A stretch of 64,000 nucleotides of DNA from Ochrobactrum sp. CGA5 (GTDB taxonomy: Bacteria; Pseudomonadota; Alphaproteobacteria; Rhizobiales; Rhizobiaceae): NCBI RefSeq assembly GCF_006345815.1, contig NZ_VCIG01000001.1:186001-250000 (forward strand). Direction: 5' to 3'. The first letter of the stretch is position 1. Each line of letters starts with the position of its first letter. Shown one piece after another: positions 60,903 through 64,000 of the stretch. The notes below the pieces were generated by a model that saw nothing but the letters and a program-made list of their open reading frames with translations, had not been told where the DNA came from and made no database searches. Made by a program: the position numbers and the translations under genes.

Positions 60903-63900
60903 CTACTGAGCTGCATTCTTCGCCGATGCCTTGTCCTGCCGGGTGTGGTGGAAATGCGATAACAGAGAACGCAATGCAGCGGGTCGAAGCGGCTTGTGCA
61001 GAACCGTGACATTTTCATCCTCAGCGCGCTGCCGGACTTCTTTTGACCGATCGGCTGTCAGCAGAATGGCTGGTATCTCAACTTGAAACGTCTCGCGGGC
61101 AAAGCCAATCATATCTAGACCGTTTTCATTCAGCAGATGATAATCCGCGACAATCACGTCGGGTGGGGCGGAGTGATCAGCGCAATAGTTCTTCAAAGCT
61201 GTTCCGCTGCGCAGCGTCGTTACACGGCATCCCCACCCGCCAAGCAGCGTTTCCATTCCAGACAGGATGCTGACATCATTGTCGATACAGAGAATATCGA
61301 GCTCTGTCAGTTCCAGTAAGCGCTGTGGGCCACGGCGGCTCTTCACTTCGTCGGCGGGTACTTTTTCCTGCGAAACAGGGATGCGCAGCGTAAACACTGT
61401 TCCTTTGTCGAGCGTCGAAGACAGGGATAGCGGCAGCGACAGCAGCCTTGCGATGCGGTCGACGATGGAAAGGCCAAGGCCAAGCCCTTCTGCTTCCCGC
61501 ATGCCCTCATCCAGTCGAGTGAACTCTCGGAAGACAACTTTGAGTTTCTGGGATGCTATGCCGATGCCGGTATCGAGCACTTGCAACTCAACAAAGGAGC
61601 CACGACGTCGGACACCGAGCAAAATACCGCCCTTGCGGCTATACTTGATCGAATTGGAAACAAGGTTCTGGATCAGGCGCCGCAGCATGTTGCGGTCCGT
61701 TTTGACAACGATGCTGGATGGCACAACGCGCAACTTCAGCCCTTTGGCGGCTGCGAGAGGTGTAAAGTCAGTGGCAATCTGGCTCATCAGCTTGTCGAGG
61801 CGAAACACCGACACATCGGGCTTGAGCGCTCCCGTATCCAGTCGGGAAATATCCAGCACCATGCCCAGAATAGCTTCCACCGCTTCCAGCGAGGAATCGA
61901 TGTTGCGAGCGAATTCACTGGTTTCGGAGCGTCCGAGTTTCTCTGCGAGTGCGGTACTATACAAACGCGCTGCGTTAAGTGGTTGCAGAATGTCGTGACC
62001 GGCAGCCGCCAGAAATCGTGTCTTGCCCTGATTGGCTTCTTCCGCTGCCATCTGAGCCTTGGCAAGCTGCTGATTGACGCGAGTAAGTTCCGCCGTACGA
62101 TCTGCCACGCGCTGCTCCAGCATTTCCGCAGCTTTCTGTCGCGTGGCATCGGCTTCGACTGCCGCCGTGATATCGGTATATGTCGCGACGATCCCGCCGT
62201 CTGGCATTGGATTGGATTGAATTTCCAGCACCTTGCCGGTCGATTTCATGTTGATGCGCCATGGCTGGCGGACGGTCGCGAGCGAGCGGATTACACCGTT
62301 CTGAGCATTGAAGGAGATGTCATCGCGGCGGTGCAGTTGTTCCACGATTTCTGAAACCGGTATCCCGACCTGCATCACTTCGTCGGGAAGATCGAAAAGC
62401 TGGCGGAACTGCCGGTTCCAGAAAGTCAGTCTCAAATCCTTGTCGAAAACGGTAATACCCTGTTCCATCTGATCGAGGGCCGTTTGGAGCAGATTGCGAT
62501 TTTGCTGTAAGGCAGTCGAAGCATCGTCCAGTAGTTGTCGCGCGTCACGTCCGGAAGCATCATTTTTTTGCAAAAGCAGCGATAGAACCAGCCGCGCGGA
62601 GGCGGAGCCGACGGCAGTGCCAAGAAGCTGTTCCGCATGGCGGATCAAAGGCGTGTCAACGGTCATGCCCGGGTCGAGCCGCCGTTGTTCTCTTCCCTCG
62701 AAACGAAGAAAAGCTCGTTCAACGCGCTCAGCGCCGAGATAGCGCGCCATGGTAGCCTTCAGCTCGGCGACAGTGACGGTGGTGCGGAAGCGCTTTAGAG
62801 TCGGTGTACCGATGAAATAACGTGGTAGGAAGATACTGGCCTGAATGCGTTCGAGTGGTGTGGAGGCGCGCGAAAGGGAACCAAGCACGTAAAAAAGCGT
62901 GTTGGCCGCCAGGCTCCACATTACACCATTGGTCAAGGGGAGCGCATTGGTTCCGAACAACGCTTCGGGACGCAGGGCCGTAAAGCCAAGAAAGCCGTCG
63001 CGCAAAATGGCGGCATTTTCGGGCGCCAACGTTGGCAGCAACAGTGTGTAGGCCCAGACAAGAAACCCCGCCGAAAGGCCTAGCATGGCGCCGCGGCCAT
63101 TCGCATTGCGCCAGAACAGCCCACCGATGAAGGCGGGAACGAACTGGGCAATTGCGGCAAAGGACACGAAACCGATCGAAGCAAGATGGATATTGTTTGA
63201 GGTGAAGCGATAATAGGCGAATGCTAGCGCCAGTATGCCGATAATGGTGATGCGGCGTGTGTTCAAAATGATTCTGGTGAGGTCACGCTGCTCAGCGGCG
63301 TGTTGCTTCGCCAGACGCCGGATGAAGAGCGGCAGCACCAGATGGTTGGAAATCATGATTGAAAGTGCAACGCAAGCGACGATCACCATCGCGGTTGCTG
63401 CCGACAATCCGCCAAGAAAAGCCACCAATGCGAGCCAATGGGCACCTGCTGCAAGCGGCAGAGCCAGAACGTATAGATCTCCGCTGACATCGCTCCCGAG
63501 CGCCATCACGCCGATCAATGCGATGGGAAACACGAAGATATTGATGAGCACCAGATAGAGCGGGAAGAGCCAGGAGGCAGTTCGCAGTTCCTTTTCACTT
63601 CGGCTTTCCACCACTGTCACATGGAACTGTCGCGGCAGCATGATGACGGCGGCGGCACTAAGCGCGCTTTGCACGATCCATGTGCCGATCGATGTCTGGT
63701 AGTGGAATGCTTCCAATGCTTCGGACGATTGGGAGATCTGATTGATGAGCTGTGACGGTGCGCCGAACAGGAAGAAGGTGCAGGCAAAGCCGACAGTCAG
63801 AAAGGCACATAGCTTGATGACGGATTCAAGAGCTACAGCCAGAATAAGGCCGTTCTGGTGCTCCGTAGCATCGGTATGGCGAGTCCCGAATAGGATCGCA

Positions 63901-64000
63901 AAGACAGCCAGTACAGCCGCAACGGGGAGGGAAATATCGCCAAACATGAATAGAGACGGATCGACGGCTGATCCGTAGTGTTCCATGATGAGCCCGACAC
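60903..64000 (-). CDS. Hybrid sensor histidine kinase with sodium/solute-symporter N-terminal domain (cut by window edge)
   Basis: The frame is open to the right edge, so the N-terminus is missing; over 1030 residues are visible. The first part visible (to about residue 385) is a multi-span SSS symporter-like domain, then a PAS domain (LDQMEQGITVFDKDLRLTFWN), a coiled coil, HisKA with the histidine in AAAGHDILQPLNAAR, HATPase (LVSNSIKYSRKGG, DTGIGIA, GLGLGLSIVDR), and a C-terminal receiver with Asp in VADYHLLNENG. This is the ErcS'/NahK layout: the symporter part may sense solute or proton flux. It probably pairs with the adjacent response regulator. Confidence 0.9.
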   Translation of the reverse strand, partial: VGLIMEHYGSAVDPSLFMFGDISLPVAAVLAVFAILFGTRHTDATEHQNGLILAVALESVIKLCAFLTVGFACTFFLFGAPSQLINQISQSSEALEAFHYQTSIGTWIVQSALSAAAVIMLPRQFHVTVVESRSEKELRTASWLFPLYLVLINIFVFPIALIGVMALGSDVSGDLYVLALPLAAGAHWLALVAFLGGLSAATAMVIVACVALSIMISNHLVLPLFIRRLAKQHAAEQRDLTRIILNTRRITIIGILALAFAYYRFTSNNIHLASIGFVSFAAIAQFVPAFIGGLFWRNANGRGAMLGLSAGFLVWAYTLLLPTLAPENAAILRDGFLGFTALRPEALFGTNALPLTNGVMWSLAANTLFYVLGSLSRASTPLERIQASIFLPRYFIGTPTLKRFRTTVTVAELKATMARYLGAERVERAFLRFEGREQRRLDPGMTVDTPLIRHAEQLLGTAVGSASARLVLSLLLQKNDASGRDARQLLDDASTALQQNRNLLQTALDQMEQGITVFDKDLRLTFWNRQFRQLFDLPDEVMQVGIPVSEIVEQLHRRDDISFNAQNGVIRSLATVRQPWRINMKSTGKVLEIQSNPMPDGGIVATYTDITAAVEADATRQKAAEMLEQRVADRTAELTRVNQQLAKAQMAAEEANQGKTRFLAAAGHDILQPLNAARLYSTALAEKLGRSETSEFARNIDSSLEAVEAILGMVLDISRLDTGALKPDVSVFRLDKLMSQIATDFTPLAAAKGLKLRVVPSSIVVKTDRNMLRRLIQNLVSNSIKYSRKGGILLGVRRRGSFVELQVLDTGIGIASQKLKVVFREFTRLDEGMREAEGLGLGLSIVDRIARLLSLPLSLSSTLDKGTVFTLRIPVSQEKVPADEVKSRRGPQRLLELTELDILCIDNDVSILSGMETLLGGWGCRVTTLRSGTALKNYCADHSAPPDVIVADYHLLNENGLDMIGFARETFQVEIPAILLTADRSKEVRQRAEDENVTVLHKPLRPAALRSLLSHFHHTRQDKASAKNAAQ

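Overview
The window looks like a chromosomal segment of an alphaproteobacterium of the Rhizobiales, most likely Brucellaceae (Ochrobactrum/Brucella type). Supporting signs are a GcrA cell-cycle regulator, a SAM-II riboswitch in front of metZ, a BepR/BepD/BepE-type RND efflux locus, a preT-preA pair, a sodium-symporter/histidine-kinase hybrid, and short dispersed repeats containing a CCCGAAAGTGGGAACC-like core that I associate with this family. No tRNA, rRNA, CRISPR array, prophage or insertion sequence was found. The assignment comes from protein resemblance recalled by the reader, not from a search.

Layout. 1-7.4 kb: a sugar-catabolism and uptake cluster on the + strand (aldo/keto reductase end, PfkB kinase, DapA-type aldolase, GntR regulator, complete ABC importer), with a perfect 16-bp palindromic operator lying between the -35 and -10 elements ahead of the aldolase gene. 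7.5-10.4 kb: preT-preA for reductive pyrimidine breakdown, preceded by two RutR-like boxes. 10.5-18.3 kb: DMT exporter, CoxG-like protein, pgi, an AstE/aspartoacylase-type hydrolase, HAD phosphatase, GST and fadD. 18.5-23.8 kb: bepR and divergent bepDE with an AcrR/TtgR-type operator. 23.8-25.2 kb: an unannotated 54-residue membrane protein and a family-3 solute-binding protein.

25.4-50.1 kb holds a dispersed exopolysaccharide system: a GT2 with a GspE-N-like domain, a CelD/BioF2-like acyltransferase, a second GT2, a secreted clan-A-like glycoside hydrolase, a GNAT protein, a Wzx flippase, a Wzz/GumC chain-length protein without kinase domain, a polysaccharide deacetylase, two GT4 enzymes, and, beyond a housekeeping block (gcrA, argD, argF, hslO), a second copy of the hydrolase family without signal peptide and a Wzy/ExoQ polymerase. 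ppk2 and phoR sit inside this region. The initiating phosphoglycosyltransferase and the outer-membrane exporter are not here. The paralogous hydrolase pair flanking the locus is the least explained element and the best candidate for undescribed biology.

50.1-64 kb is mostly conserved core: apaG, metZ with SAM-II riboswitch and intrinsic terminator, a two-domain dCTP-deaminase-like protein, a GlxA-type regulator, a small membrane protein, a CAP-domain protein, a MATE transporter, pyrD, a DUF952 protein, a periplasmic coiled-coil protein, a proline iminopeptidase, a LuxR-type response regulator, and a hybrid sensor kinase that runs off the right edge.
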